In this document: one piece after another, positions 7,639 to 16,349 of the stretch
Layout of the letters: each line of letters starts with the position of its first letter
Numbering within the stretch: the stretch's first letter is position 1
Origin: an uncultured Dehalococcoidia bacterium
Lineage (GTDB): Bacteria > Chloroflexota > Dehalococcoidia > Lucifugimonadales > UBA1127
Assembly (NCBI GenBank): GCA_951812285.1
Contig: OX638292.1
Coordinates: forward strand, 166,774 to 230,773
Direction of reading: 5' to 3'
DNA length: 64,000 nt
Position numbers and translations under genes: made by a program
The notes under the pieces: model-generated
Databases searched by the model: none
Told to the model about the DNA's origin: nothing
The model's input: the letters and a program-made list of their open reading frames with translations, nothing else

Positions 7639-8763
7639 ATGGCCAAGAACGGCTTCTCCGTCATGGACTCCGACATGCACATTGTGGAGCCCAATGATCT
7701 CTTCGAGCGCTACCTTGATGCCCCCTATAGCCACCAGGCGCCCAAGATCACCCGCGTCCGCGGCCAGCGCGTCGGCATCTTCCTATTCCAGGGGCACGCC
7801 TTCCCGACGGTCGACGTGGAGCACCCCGTCCGCAACGTCGGCATGGCCAGCCGCGCAGACGCCGCCTCCAAGCCCATGCGCGACAAGGGATATTCCGGCG
7901 AGTCGCAGTTGGAAGCCATGGACATGGAGGGAATCGACATTGCCATCATGTTCCCCACCGTGGCCCTCTACATCCCCAACGGCATGCACGACGTCGACCC
8001 CGGCCTCTCCGCTGCCGTTTGCCGCGCCTACAATAACTGGCTCTACGATTTCTGCCAGGCCGACCCGGCGCGCATGAAGGTCTGCGCCATGCTCCCCCAG
8101 CACGACACCGGCGAGGCGGTTAAGGAGGCCGAGCGCGCCGTCAAGGAGCTCGGCGCCGTGGGCGTCTACATGCGCCCCAACTTCGTCAACGGCCGGACGC
8201 TGCACAGCGGCTACTGGCACCCGCTCTGGAGCACGCTGCAGGAGCTCGACGTCCCTGTCGGATTCCACGAGGGCACCGGCTCCGTCTACTTCCAGGACGG
8301 CTCGGAGTTCGGCGACAACCGTCTCATGCGCCATGCCGCCTCGCACCCCATCGGCATGATGAAGGCCGTAATGAGCATGGTCTGCGGTGGCGTATTCGAG
8401 CTCTTCCCGCGCCTCCGCGCCGCCTACCTCGAGGCCAACGCCGGCTGGGTCCCCTTCTGGCTCGCGCGCATGGACCGCGACTACGAGCTCTACGGCCAGT
8501 GGGACGCGCGCATCCTCACCCGCAAGCCCAGCGACTACTTCCGCTCAAACTGCTATGTCGGCACTGAAGCCGATGAAGCCGAGCTCAAGTACACGATCGA
8601 TGCGTTCGGCGACGGCAACATCGTATTCTCGACCGACTACCCCCACCACGACTCGGAGTTCCCCTACGCAACAGACGAGTTCCTCAAGATGCCGGACGTC
8701 ACCAACGACAGCAAGAAGCGCATCCTCTGGGAGAACTGCTCAAGGCTCTACAACATCGGCTAA
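7639..8763 (+). CDS. Amidohydrolase family (ACMSD-type) metal-dependent hydrolase
   Basis: A 374-residue TIM-barrel protein, paralogous to the one at 2691-3821. Family motifs are MDSDMHIVEP at the start, VGFHEGTG in the middle, and STDYPHHDSEFP near the end, which supply the metal ligands and catalytic Asp. Members include decarboxylases and C-C or C-N hydrolases of small carboxylic acids. It starts 78 bp ahead of a two-subunit ThDP decarboxylase on the same strand, which suggests a shared catabolic route. The ribosome binding site is weak (GAGAAAG). Substrate not determinable here. Confidence 0.85.
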   Translation: MAKNGFSVMDSDMHIVEPNDLFERYLDAPYSHQAPKITRVRGQRVGIFLFQGHAFPTVDVEHPVRNVGMASRADAASKPMRDKGYSGESQLEAMDMEGIDIAIMFPTVALYIPNGMHDVDPGLSAAVCRAYNNWLYDFCQADPARMKVCAMLPQHDTGEAVKEAERAVKELGAVGVYMRPNFVNGRTLHSGYWHPLWSTLQELDVPVGFHEGTGSVYFQDGSEFGDNRLMRHAASHPIGMMKAVMSMVCGGVFELFPRLRAAYLEANAGWVPFWLARMDRDYELYGQWDARILTRKPSDYFRSNCYVGTEADEAELKYTIDAFGDGNIVFSTDYPHHDSEFPYATDEFLKMPDVTNDSKKRILWENCSRLYNIG

Positions 8764-8840
8764 CGCGAAACGCCAACGCAAGGCGTCTGGTATCATTGGC
8801 GGGCTTGGCAGGTGGTAAACCCGCAAGAGAAGGAGGCAAC

Positions 8841-9353
8841 ATGGCCCAGCAGGCGCTCCTCAGTCCGGAAGCGGTCATTGAGGAGTTCAACAAGAACGGC
8901 GTGACCCACGTGGTCTACCTGCCCGACAGCGAGACTAACTGGATGTACCAGCTCATGGAGGCGGACCCCACCTTGGACCTGATCCCGGTTTCCAGGGAAG
9001 GCGAGAGCATCGCGATTGCGGCGGGGATCATCGCCGGCGGCAAGAAGCCCGTGGTGCTCATCCAGAACACCGGCATGTTTGAGTCCGGCGATTCCATTCG
9101 CGGCCTCGCCCAGGACTGCCAGATCCCCGTCGTTATGCTCATAGGCTACCGCGGCTGGACCCGCCACGGGCCAACCCCCGACTCGGCGGCGCGTCTCACC
9201 GAGCCGACGCTCCGGGCGTGGAACGTGCCCTACTACCTCGTGGAGCACGACGGCGATGCCGACCGCATCTCCGCCGCCTTCGAGCAAGCCGCCAGCACCA
9301 GCGGCCCCATCGCCGTCCTTGTGGGAGACGAGTACCACGGCTTCAATCGCTAA
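8841..9353 (+). CDS. ThDP-dependent decarboxylase, PYR-domain subunit (sulfopyruvate decarboxylase alpha-like)
   Basis: A 170-residue protein equal to one PYR domain of a ThDP enzyme. The ThDP-activating glutamate is in SREGESIAIAAG. The segments VVYLPDSETNW, LIQNTGMFESGDS and LIGYRGWTRHGPT fit the ComD / phosphonopyruvate-decarboxylase group better than acetolactate synthase. The start at 8841 is set by AGGAGG five bases upstream; the longer frame back to 8796 lacks a site. Its PP-domain partner follows after 17 bp, so the active enzyme should be a heteromer. Sulfopyruvate decarboxylase makes sulfoacetaldehyde; phosphonopyruvate or another 2-oxo acid remains possible. Confidence 0.8.
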   Translation: MAQQALLSPEAVIEEFNKNGVTHVVYLPDSETNWMYQLMEADPTLDLIPVSREGESIAIAAGIIAGGKKPVVLIQNTGMFESGDSIRGLAQDCQIPVVMLIGYRGWTRHGPTPDSAARLTEPTLRAWNVPYYLVEHDGDADRISAAFEQAASTSGPIAVLVGDEYHGFNR

Positions 9354-9370
9354 CACATCGAGGAGTTGAC

Positions 9371-9952
9371 ATGATTAACCAGATGGACCTGATGGCCGTG
9401 GTGGAGAAGCACCGTGACAACGGCGTAGTGGTGCCAACCATGACCGGCAGCCGGGGCTGGAACGAGGTCAGCAACAACAAGGACCGGGACATTCCTATTG
9501 GCGGCGCCATGGGCAAGGCATCCTCCTTCGCCCTGGGGCTCGCCCTGGCGCAGCCGGACGTCAAGGTCATCGTCTTTGACGGCGACGGCAGCTTGCTCAT
9601 GAACCTTGGAACCTTGGTCACCATTGCGGAAAAGTCGCCAAAGAACCTCTACCACTTTGTCCTCGAGAACGGCGTCTACGCGGTGACCGGCGGCCAGCCG
9701 ATCCCCGGCGCCAACAAGCTCTCCTTCGCCGGCATGGCCCGCGAGGCCGGCTACGCTGCCGCCTTCGAGTTCGACGACCTGGAGGACTTCGCATCCCGTG
9801 CCGACGAAGTGCTCGAGGTTGAAGGGCCCGTGTTCATCTGCTTCAAGACGACCCCAGAGGTGCAGAACGAGCCCATCGGTCTGCGCCCGGCGTCGGGCCT
9901 GAAGCCCACGCGCGTTGCAATCAAGGACACAATGGCTAGTCTCGGCGTCTAG
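9371..9952 (+). CDS. ThDP-dependent decarboxylase, PP-domain subunit (sulfopyruvate decarboxylase beta-like)
   Basis: A 193-residue protein holding the ThDP pyrophosphate-binding domain. GGAMGKASSFALG leads into the metal/ThDP motif FDGDGSLLMNLGTL, followed by YHFVLENGVYAVTGGQ. This matches the beta (ComE) subunit of two-chain sulfopyruvate decarboxylase. AGGAG lies five bases before the ATG and the alpha subunit ends 17 bp upstream, a clear operon pair. No other coenzyme M or sulfolactate genes are in the window, so the substrate assignment stays tentative. Confidence 0.8.
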   Translation: MINQMDLMAVVEKHRDNGVVVPTMTGSRGWNEVSNNKDRDIPIGGAMGKASSFALGLALAQPDVKVIVFDGDGSLLMNLGTLVTIAEKSPKNLYHFVLENGVYAVTGGQPIPGANKLSFAGMAREAGYAAAFEFDDLEDFASRADEVLEVEGPVFICFKTTPEVQNEPIGLRPASGLKPTRVAIKDTMASLGV

Positions 9953-9979
9953 GCCAACGCACTCACGTACATCCTGCTG

Positions 9980-10028
9980 CCCCCTCCAGATGCTCCCAGG
10001 CTTTCCAAGCCCGGCGGCATGGAGGGGG
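9980..10028 (+). repeat. Intercistronic hairpin between the decarboxylase pair and the VOC gene
   Basis: CCCCCTCC at 9980-9987 is complementary to GGAGGGGG at 10021-10028, and the adjoining bases continue the pairing with a 2-base bulge. It lies in the 100-bp gap before the VOC gene and could attenuate or stabilise the transcript. There is no U-tract. Confidence 0.35.
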
Positions 10029-10052
10029 CGGTGCCATTGGAAGGGGAGCACC

Positions 10053-10487
10053 ATGGCTGACTCGACATCAAAGGGCAACATCATCCCCGGTATGCGCTAC
10101 CGCGACGCCCCTGCGGCCATCGACTGGCTCTGCGACGTCCTCGGTTTCGAACGCCACCTCGTCGTCCCCAACGAGGACGGCACCATCGCCCACGCGCAAC
10201 TCACCCTCGGCAACGGCATGATCATGCTCGGCTCGTCCCAGGGGAGCGAATTCGACGGCGCCGTTGGCCCGTCCACGCCGGACGGCGTCCTGACGCAGGC
10301 CGCCTACATCGTCGTCGAGGACATCAAGGCCCTCTACGAGCGTGTGAAGGCCGCGGGCGCCAGCATCGTCATGGAGCTCGACGAGCAGCACTACGGCGGA
10401 AGCCTCTTCGCCGTCCGCGACCCCGAGGGCCAGCTCTGGAACGTCGGCAGCTACGACCCCTGGGCGGAGTGGAGCGGCCCCGGCTAG
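10053..10487 (+). CDS. VOC-superfamily (glyoxalase/PhnB-like) protein
   Basis: A 144-residue protein with the paired beta-alpha-beta-beta-beta modules of the vicinal-oxygen-chelate fold: MRYRDAPAAIDWLCDVLGFER at the start of module 1 and AYIVVEDIKALYERVKAAGA in module 2, ending in FAVRDPEGQLWNVG. It is nearest to the PhnB-like / uncharacterised glyoxalase group. The ATG at 10053 follows AAGGGGAG; the frame extends upstream without support. It follows the decarboxylase pair on the same strand and may act on its product. Its stop overlaps the convergent lysC stop by four bases. Confidence 0.75.
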   Translation: MADSTSKGNIIPGMRYRDAPAAIDWLCDVLGFERHLVVPNEDGTIAHAQLTLGNGMIMLGSSQGSEFDGAVGPSTPDGVLTQAAYIVVEDIKALYERVKAAGASIVMELDEQHYGGSLFAVRDPEGQLWNVGSYDPWAEWSGPG

Positions 10488-11698
10488 GGCAGGTCCAACT
10501 CGAACGCCCGGTGCAGCGCCCGCACCGCCTCCGCGCTCTGTTCGTCCGACACGATGCAGGTGATCCGTATCTCCGACGTCGTGATCATCTCGATGTTCAC
10601 CCCCGCGGCGGCCAGCGCCCGGAACATCGTCGAGGCGTAGCCCGGCGAGTTCTGCATCCCCGTCCCCACCACGCTGACCTTCGCCAGCGCCTCGTCGTGC
10701 GTCACGCCCCGCGCGCCAATCTCCTGCGCCACCGGCCGCACGAGCGGCAGCGTCTTCTCCACATCAGTCCGCGCGACCGTGAACGAGAGGTCCGTCAGGT
10801 TGTCCACGCTCGTGTTCTGCACAATCGTGTCGACGCTGACCCCCGCCACCGCGAGCGGCTCGAAGAACGCCGCCGCGATGCCCGGCCGGTCCGGCACACC
10901 GAGCACCGTCACCTTCGCGACATTCGTGTCGCTCGCCACGCCGCGTACTTTGCTGCGGACCTCCATGCCTGCCTCCCGGTGAATCAGTGTGCCGGGGGCC
11001 TCGCTGAACGTCGAGGCCACCAGGATCGGAATGTTGTAAAGCTCGCCAAGCTCGATGGACCGTGGCTGCATCTTCGCCCCGCTCGCCGCCAGCTCCAGCA
11101 TCTCCTCGTAGTCGATCTCGTCCAGCTTCCGCGCGTCCGGCACGATGCGAGGGTCGGCCGTGAAGATGCCCTCCACATCCGTGTAGATCTCGCACCGCTC
11201 TGCGCCCAGCGCCGCCGCCAGCGCAACGGCGGTGGTGTCGGAGCCGCCGCGGCCCAGTGTCGTGACCTCCTGCTCCTCCGTGACACCCTGGAAGCCGCAG
11301 ACCACGGCCACGCGCCCCGCGTCCAGCTCGGTCCGGATGCGGTCCGGCGCGACCTCGGAGATGCGCGCCTTCCCGTGCAACGATTCCGTCTGAATTCCCG
11401 CCTGCAAGCCCGTCAGGCTCACCGCAGGGCAGTCCATGTCGTTGAGGGCCATGGCTACGAGCGCGCACGATACGATCTCGCCCGTCGACAGCAGCAGGTC
11501 CACCTCGCGCTCCACAGGCGCCTTGGCCACGCTCCGCGACAGCGCCAACAGGTCGTCCGTGGAGTCGCCCATCGCCGAGCACACCACCACGACGCCGGTG
11601 TCTGCGCCTCGGGACGCCGCAATCCGCTGTGCGACGCCCCGCACTCTCTCCGCGTCGGCCAGCGAGCTCCCGCCGTATTTCTGAACGATGACCGCCAT
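10484..11698 (-). CDS. lysC: Aspartate kinase
   Basis: A 404-residue aspartokinase that phosphorylates aspartate, the first step towards lysine, methionine and threonine. The N-terminal VQKYGGSSLAD motif binds ATP/phosphate; GRGGSDTTAVALAAAL and the FTADPR segment are typical. Two C-terminal ACT domains begin around VTVLGVPDRPGIAAAFF and VSVVGTGMQNSPGYAS, implying feedback control by an end product. The ATG at 11698 is preceded by GGAGAAGAG. It is the last gene of a minus-strand group HAD-hisIE-thrB-lysC, 44 bp after thrB. Confidence 0.93.
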   Translation of the reverse strand: MAVIVQKYGGSSLADAERVRGVAQRIAASRGADTGVVVVCSAMGDSTDDLLALSRSVAKAPVEREVDLLLSTGEIVSCALVAMALNDMDCPAVSLTGLQAGIQTESLHGKARISEVAPDRIRTELDAGRVAVVCGFQGVTEEQEVTTLGRGGSDTTAVALAAALGAERCEIYTDVEGIFTADPRIVPDARKLDEIDYEEMLELAASGAKMQPRSIELGELYNIPILVASTFSEAPGTLIHREAGMEVRSKVRGVASDTNVAKVTVLGVPDRPGIAAAFFEPLAVAGVSVDTIVQNTSVDNLTDLSFTVARTDVEKTLPLVRPVAQEIGARGVTHDEALAKVSVVGTGMQNSPGYASTMFRALAAAGVNIEMITTSEIRITCIVSDEQSAEAVRALHRAFELDLP

Positions 11699-11742
11699 TC
11701 CCAACTCTTCTCCGAATGGTGTTCTTCTGTTCTCCGTCGAGG

Positions 11743-12648
11743 CTACCCTTCCGACACCACGTGCGCGCCCTGCGGGCTCACCTTCGTGACCTTTACGTCG
11801 CCCGGCACGCCAGCCTTGTCCGCCATGTCCGCCATCTCGTACCCGACCGTCATCTCCCGGTCGACGGTCAGCGCGAGAATCGTCGAACCGGCGCCCGACA
11901 GGAACGCCCCGACGGCCCCCGCGTCCAGCGCAGCGCGAATGATCCGCGCCATCGCCGGGAAGAGCACGCCGCGAGCGGGCTGATGCAGTCGGTCCTGCGT
12001 CGCCGTCCGCAGCAGCGAGACGTCGCCCGTAGAGAGCGCATTCACCAGCAGCGCGGCCCGGCCCATGTTGAACACCGCGTCGGCCCGGCTGACAGTCGGC
12101 CCCAGCAGTCCCCGCGCCTGCTGCGTCGGCATCTGCTGCGACGGGATGTACAGCACCGCCCACAGGTCGCTCGCCAGCGGCACCGCCGAGGTCACCAGCT
12201 CCTCGCCGTCCTGGACGACGATCTGGCACCCGCCCAGCAGCGCGGGAGTCACGTTGTCCGGGTGCCCCTCAATTTCGACGGCCAGCGCCAGCACCTCGTC
12301 CTGCGTCAGCGGGTTCTCGCACAGCGCATTCGCCGCCACTAGCCCGCCGACCGCCGCCGCCGAGCTGCTGCCGAGCCCCCGTCCCAGCGGGATGGCGTTG
12401 TCGCACGTCAGCGAGAGCTGCGGTGTCGGCTTGCCGATCGCGCGGAAGAGCGACTCGGCCGCCCGAAAAACAAGGTTGTCCCGCCCGAGGCTCAGCGATC
12501 CCTCGCCCTCGCCGGACACCGTGACCCCGGAGCTCCCCGCCTCGAGCCGCACCGTGTTCCAGATCTCCAGCGCGATGCCAAGGCAGTCGAACCCGGGACC
12601 CAGGTTCGCCGACGTGGCAGGCACCCGCACTTCCGCGTAGGACAACAC
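11743..12648 (-). CDS. thrB: Homoserine kinase
   Basis: A 301-residue GHMP kinase that makes O-phosphohomoserine, the substrate of threonine synthase. The N-terminal VRVPATSANLGPGFDCLG block is characteristic of ThrB, and PLGRGLGSSSAA is the GHMP ATP-binding loop. The start is GTG at 12648, chosen because GGAGG lies seven bases upstream; the longer frame has no site and adds residues not typical of the family. It precedes lysC by 44 bp on the same strand, so two threonine-pathway steps are probably co-expressed. Confidence 0.93.
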   Translation of the reverse strand: MLSYAEVRVPATSANLGPGFDCLGIALEIWNTVRLEAGSSGVTVSGEGEGSLSLGRDNLVFRAAESLFRAIGKPTPQLSLTCDNAIPLGRGLGSSSAAAVGGLVAANALCENPLTQDEVLALAVEIEGHPDNVTPALLGGCQIVVQDGEELVTSAVPLASDLWAVLYIPSQQMPTQQARGLLGPTVSRADAVFNMGRAALLVNALSTGDVSLLRTATQDRLHQPARGVLFPAMARIIRAALDAGAVGAFLSGAGSTILALTVDREMTVGYEMADMADKAGVPGDVKVTKVSPQGAHVVSEG

Positions 12649-12722
12649 CCGATTTCCTCCATTGGCGATTGACGTTAGCCGCGCTCGCCCCGCGCAATTC
12701 GAGGGCCGCGGCCAGGCGGCAT

Positions 12723-13346
12723 CTACTTGCGTCGTTTGGCGAGTTCCGCCCAAACGTCGCGCGGCGAGACATCGGCCGCCGCCAGCATTGTCAGCGTGTG
12801 GTACAGCAGGTCAGCCACCTCTCCCGCCAGCGCTTCATTCTCGCCCTGCACGGCGGCGATGGCCGACTCGCCTGCCTCCTCCACCACCTTCTGTGACACG
12901 CGGCCGATGCCCGATTGCAGCAGCTTCGCCGTGTAGCTCTCGGCGGTGGGGTTCGCCTGCCGGTCCTTGATGACCCCAAACAGCTCCTCCAGCACGCCGA
13001 CGTTCGCCTCGCTCGCCTCGTACGAGGGCTCCGCGTCCAGATCGTTGAAGAAGCACGAAACGGCGCCTGTGTGGCAGGCGGGCCCGACGGGGTCGACCTT
13101 CATCAGCAGCGTATCGCCGTCGCAATCAACGAGCAGCGATTTCACGCGCATGAAGTTGCCCGACTCCTCGCCCTTGTGCCAGAGCGACTGTCTGCTGCGA
13201 CTGTAGAACCACGCGTCGCCGTCCTGCAGCGTCCGCGCCAACGACTCCGCCGACACGTACGCCAGCATGAGCACCTCACCCGTCTCGTGGTGCTGCGCGA
13301 TCGCCGGGATGAGGCCGTTCTCGTTGCGTTTCAGCGGCACGGTCAT
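12723..13346 (-). CDS. hisIE: Bifunctional phosphoribosyl-AMP cyclohydrolase / phosphoribosyl-ATP pyrophosphohydrolase
   Basis: A 207-residue fusion of HisI (about 1-105) and HisE (about 115-207), steps 3 and 2 of histidine synthesis. HisI marks: [15 protein letters not shown], the [16 protein letters not shown] block, the metal-binding VDCDGDTL and a later Cys pair. HisE marks: [24 protein letters not shown] with the acidic MazG-like metal ligands and [21 protein letters not shown] precedes the ATG. No other his genes are in the window. It sits between a HAD hydrolase (12-bp gap) and thrB. Confidence 0.93.
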   Translation of the reverse strand: MTVPLKRNENGLIPAIAQHHETGEVLMLAYVSAESLARTLQDGDAWFYSRSRQSLWHKGEESGNFMRVKSLLVDCDGDTLLMKVDPVGPACHTGAVSCFFNDLDAEPSYEASEANVGVLEELFGVIKDRQANPTAESYTAKLLQSGIGRVSQKVVEEAGESAIAAVQGENEALAGEVADLLYHTLTMLAAADVSPRDVWAELAKRRK

Positions 13347-13358
13347 TGCTGTCCCTCC

Positions 13359-14084
13359 TTACCCGCCCACCGGCTCGCCGGCCACGATGGGGAGCAAGTC
13401 CTCAAGGCTGCGAATCTCATAGTCTGGCGCAACGCGCCCATCCATCGGCGCCCCGTAGCGGTTGACCCACGCGCCCGGCATGCCCGAAAGGCGGGCCCCA
13501 TAAATGTCGTCTAGCAACGTGTCCCCCACCATGAGCGTCTCCCCGGCCTGTGTGCCAAGGCGCTCCAGCATCTGCGCGAAGATGCCCGGATGTGGCTTGT
13601 ACAGCCGCGCCTCTTCCGACGACAGCACGGCGACGAAGGCGTCCGAGAGTCCGTTGCGCTCGATGACGGGATACAGGAACCCGTCGTCGGCGTTCGAGAG
13701 AATGGCGATTGGCACGAGCTCCCCCAGCCTTGCGAGCGCCCGGCCCGTCTCCGGGAATGCCTCCCGCGTTCCAAGGTCCTCGAGGAAGTACCCCACCGCG
13801 GCGTCCGCGTCGCCATCGACGCCCAGGTTGCTAAAGGACCGAAAGAAGGCGTCGTGCCACACCTCGTAGTAGGTCTCGAACGGCTCCCGCGCAGTCATCG
13901 TCTCCACGTCATTCCGGCGTTTCCGAAAGTCCATCTCCGCCGCGGCCCACGCGTCATACAGTGCGCCGGCGTCCACGGACAGCCCCTGGTCCCTGCAGAT
14001 CCGCTCGAAGCAGTCCCGCCACAGGTCGCGTGTGTTCACGAATAGCGTGTCGAAGGCGTCAAACACCACTGCCTTGATGACCAT
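13359..14084 (-). CDS. HAD-superfamily hydrolase with dehalogenase-like motif I
   Basis: A 241-residue HAD subfamily I hydrolase. Motif I is VVFDAFDTLF: the nucleophile Asp is present, but the second acid of the phosphatase DxD is replaced by Phe, as in L-2-haloacid dehalogenases (DxY/F). Motif II is AILSNADD, motif III Lys is in RLYKPHPGIF, and motif IV is MVGDTLLDDIYGARLSG. ATG 14084 follows GCAGGAG. It is first in a unit with hisIE, thrB and lysC. Either a dehalogenase-like enzyme or a housekeeping phosphatase with an unusual first motif is possible. Confidence 0.8.
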   Translation of the reverse strand: MVIKAVVFDAFDTLFVNTRDLWRDCFERICRDQGLSVDAGALYDAWAAAEMDFRKRRNDVETMTAREPFETYYEVWHDAFFRSFSNLGVDGDADAAVGYFLEDLGTREAFPETGRALARLGELVPIAILSNADDGFLYPVIERNGLSDAFVAVLSSEEARLYKPHPGIFAQMLERLGTQAGETLMVGDTLLDDIYGARLSGMPGAWVNRYGAPMDGRVAPDYEIRSLEDLLPIVAGEPVGG

Positions 14085-14201
14085 GCTTGCTCCTGCCCGA
14101 ATGTGGACCCATTCCATTGTAACCCGGACAGATGCGAAGTGTGTCTCGCGACCATACCGCCCCACTGCCTTGAACATCCGAACTCGATGCGCAGCACAAG
14201 A

Positions 14202-14233
14202 GGAGGGGCCCCGGCGAGCGCCGGGGCCCCTCC
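14202..14233. terminator. Strong GC hairpin, probable terminator of the binding-protein gene
   Basis: A 15-bp perfect complementarity (arms 14202-14216 and 14219-14233) forms a very stable hairpin in the gap between the minus-strand ABC binding-protein gene and the HAD gene. Downstream on the minus strand the run is only TCTTGT, so the U-tract is weak. Confidence 0.6.
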
Positions 14234-14267
14234 CGTAGGGGTTCGCTTGTGGTTGGACCTCTGGAGC

Positions 14268-16085
14268 CTACCGGACGCCCTTTATGTATGGAATGTGGGT
14301 CCATGTTCCGGTGACGTTGCTGGAGAAGACCCAATCCTCAACAACATCAGGGTTGACTGTGGCCTCTGCGGGCAGCCAGAAGAGGTTGAGGTTGGCGTGG
14401 CTGCTGTAGATTGCCTCGCCCCATACCCTCCATGCCTTGGCCTGCTCCTCCAGGTCCAGAATGCCCCGGACCGTCGTGCCCAGCACATTGATCTCTGGAG
14501 ACGTGAAGTTGTTGCTCGTGGCACGGTATGCCCAGTTGTAGATGCGCTGGGCCACGAAGGGGTAGGAAGATGTGCCCACGAGGTCGATGTCATTGTAGAC
14601 CTCGAATCCACGCTCCGCGGACCGGAAGCGGGTTGGGTCGTACTGCTCCAGGGTCACCTTGACGCCCACATCCGCCCAGTAGCCAACGATGATGTCCACG
14701 AGGTCGGCGCCTCCGGAGTAGGCCGAAACCTCCTCTGAGTACGTCGTGACCTCGAACGGGTTGTTCTCCGTGTATCCGGCTTCACGCAGCAACTGCCTCG
14801 CAGCTGCGGGGTCGTAGCCGTACTCATCTGCGTAACGAGTCTCCCAGCTGGGGTCCCACCCCAGTGTGTTCTCATTCAGGTGCGTGTGGTACATGGGGAA
14901 GCCCTTACCATTGAAGAAATTGTCGTTCAGGGCCTGCTTGTTAACGGCCTTGTTGAAAGCCTTGCGCACGCGGGGGTCCAAAAGACGGCTGTCCGGGTAG
15001 AGGTACGCTGCGTCAGCGGCCCTGTTGCCGTCCACCATGTAGCAACAGTTAAAGCTCATGAAGGTGCGAAGCCCCTTGACCTTGCCGGCGATGTTACGCA
15101 TCCCTTCTGAGGCCGCCTGCTCCTTCAAGTCCTCGGGCAGTGTGGCGATGTGAATCTCCTTGGCCAGCAGCGCTGCTAGGCGGGTGGAGTTCTCGTTTAT
15201 GATGCGCCACTCGAACTCTGGGAAGTCGGTGCGAATCTGCCAGTGCTCATACGGCACCCGCTCAAACCGAATGTTCTGCGCCTGAGAGCGGCTCTGGAAC
15301 TGGTAGGGTCCCGTGCCCGCGACCGCTTCGCCCTCATAGGACGGGCGGAAATTCGGGTCTCCCCCGGCCATTTCGTCGAAGTGGTCTTTACTCTGGATCT
15401 CCAGCCCTCCTGCGGACATCTGGGAAATGATCCAGAAGAGTTCCGCCTCAGGGCTGGTCAGGTGCCACAGGACCTCGTGGTCGTTCACGATTTCAATGTG
15501 GTCAGTTGAACTCCTGAACAGCGTGGTGTTGCCGTGCTCGGCGTCCTCGCGGGTCACCTGTTCCCACGTGTGGACGACGTCCTGAGCAGTGAACTCGCCC
15601 TTATCCTTGTGGAAGAGTACGCCCTCCCGCAGCTTGTAGCGAATCTTGTCGTCGCCTTCGATCGACCACTCGGTCGCCAGCATGGGAACGAATTGGCCTT
15701 TGTCAGCCGTGATGTCAACCAGGAACTCATACATGGGCCGCATGGAGATGAAGCCGGCGATGCCGCCGCCGCCCAACGGCGGAGAAGTGGTCTCCTGAGG
15801 CATGTTTGTCCCGAAGACCAGGCGTTTCACCTTGGGGTCGGTCATAGCCATTGTTTCGGGAGCCTTTGTCGGTTCTGCGACAGGCGCGGACTCAGGCGCC
15901 GCCACCACCGCCGCAATGGGTGTGTCAGCGGCAGCCGGAGCCGTCGTCTGCCCCGTCGCAGGATCAGCGACCGGGGCCGCAGCGCCGTCGTCATCGCCCC
16001 CGCAGGCGGCGAAGCTCAGCAATGCAGCCCCCAGGGCGGCAAGCACCACTAGGTACCATGTTGAATGCTTGGTTCGAACCCGCAT
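14268..16085 (-). CDS. ABC transporter substrate-binding lipoprotein, peptide/nickel family 5
   Basis: A 605-residue extracytoplasmic solute receptor (SBP_bac_5). The N terminus is a lipoprotein signal: basic start, hydrophobic stretch and the lipobox SFAAC with the lipidated Cys, then an Ala/Pro/Asp-rich linker of about 50 residues. The mature part begins near KRLVFGTNMPQE and holds the family core (EWSIEGDDKIRYKLREGVLFHKDKGEFTAQDVVHTWE begins the conserved block). AGGGGGGTG precedes the ATG. No permease or ATPase genes adjoin it; the only matching ATPase in the window is 45 kb away at 60817. The ligand could be a peptide, opine or other small organic solute. Confidence 0.9.
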   Translation of the reverse strand: MRVRTKHSTWYLVVLAALGAALLSFAACGGDDDGAAAPVADPATGQTTAPAAADTPIAAVVAAPESAPVAEPTKAPETMAMTDPKVKRLVFGTNMPQETTSPPLGGGGIAGFISMRPMYEFLVDITADKGQFVPMLATEWSIEGDDKIRYKLREGVLFHKDKGEFTAQDVVHTWEQVTREDAEHGNTTLFRSSTDHIEIVNDHEVLWHLTSPEAELFWIISQMSAGGLEIQSKDHFDEMAGGDPNFRPSYEGEAVAGTGPYQFQSRSQAQNIRFERVPYEHWQIRTDFPEFEWRIINENSTRLAALLAKEIHIATLPEDLKEQAASEGMRNIAGKVKGLRTFMSFNCCYMVDGNRAADAAYLYPDSRLLDPRVRKAFNKAVNKQALNDNFFNGKGFPMYHTHLNENTLGWDPSWETRYADEYGYDPAAARQLLREAGYTENNPFEVTTYSEEVSAYSGGADLVDIIVGYWADVGVKVTLEQYDPTRFRSAERGFEVYNDIDLVGTSSYPFVAQRIYNWAYRATSNNFTSPEINVLGTTVRGILDLEEQAKAWRVWGEAIYSSHANLNLFWLPAEATVNPDVVEDWVFSSNVTGTWTHIPYIKGVR

Positions 16086-16133
16086 TATTCACCCCCCTGT
16101 CGATAGACGACATATATTCCCTGAATAGTAGTG

Positions 16134-16161
16134 ATAGTAGGTCAAAAACGAATATTGTCAA
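16134..16161 (-). promoter_or_regulatory. Sigma70-type promoter for the substrate-binding lipoprotein gene
   Basis: On the minus strand, TTGACA (16161-16156) and TACTAT (16139-16134) are separated by 16 bp. They lie in a conspicuously AT-rich stretch (about 16090-16230), giving a leader of roughly 40 bases. Confidence 0.6.
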
Positions 16162-16349
16162 GAATGTGCAAATATTCACAAGTAATCGCAGAAATTCGAC
16201 GCATGAACATCCTGAATCCTGAGCTTAACTCCACATCGCTTCCAACATTTCGAGCACCCGTTGTGAATTCCCAAGTCGTCGGGAAAGGCAGGCGAAGCGA
16301 CCCCCGGCTGCGGTAGAATACGGTGCTCACAACACCACAGGGGGCCCAG

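Noticed and set aside
8841..9952. Acetolactate synthase or a split pyruvate decarboxylase for the ThDP pair
   Set aside because: No FAD/central domain between the PYR and PP parts, and each chain is only 170-193 residues, which matches the two-chain sulfopyruvate decarboxylase type.
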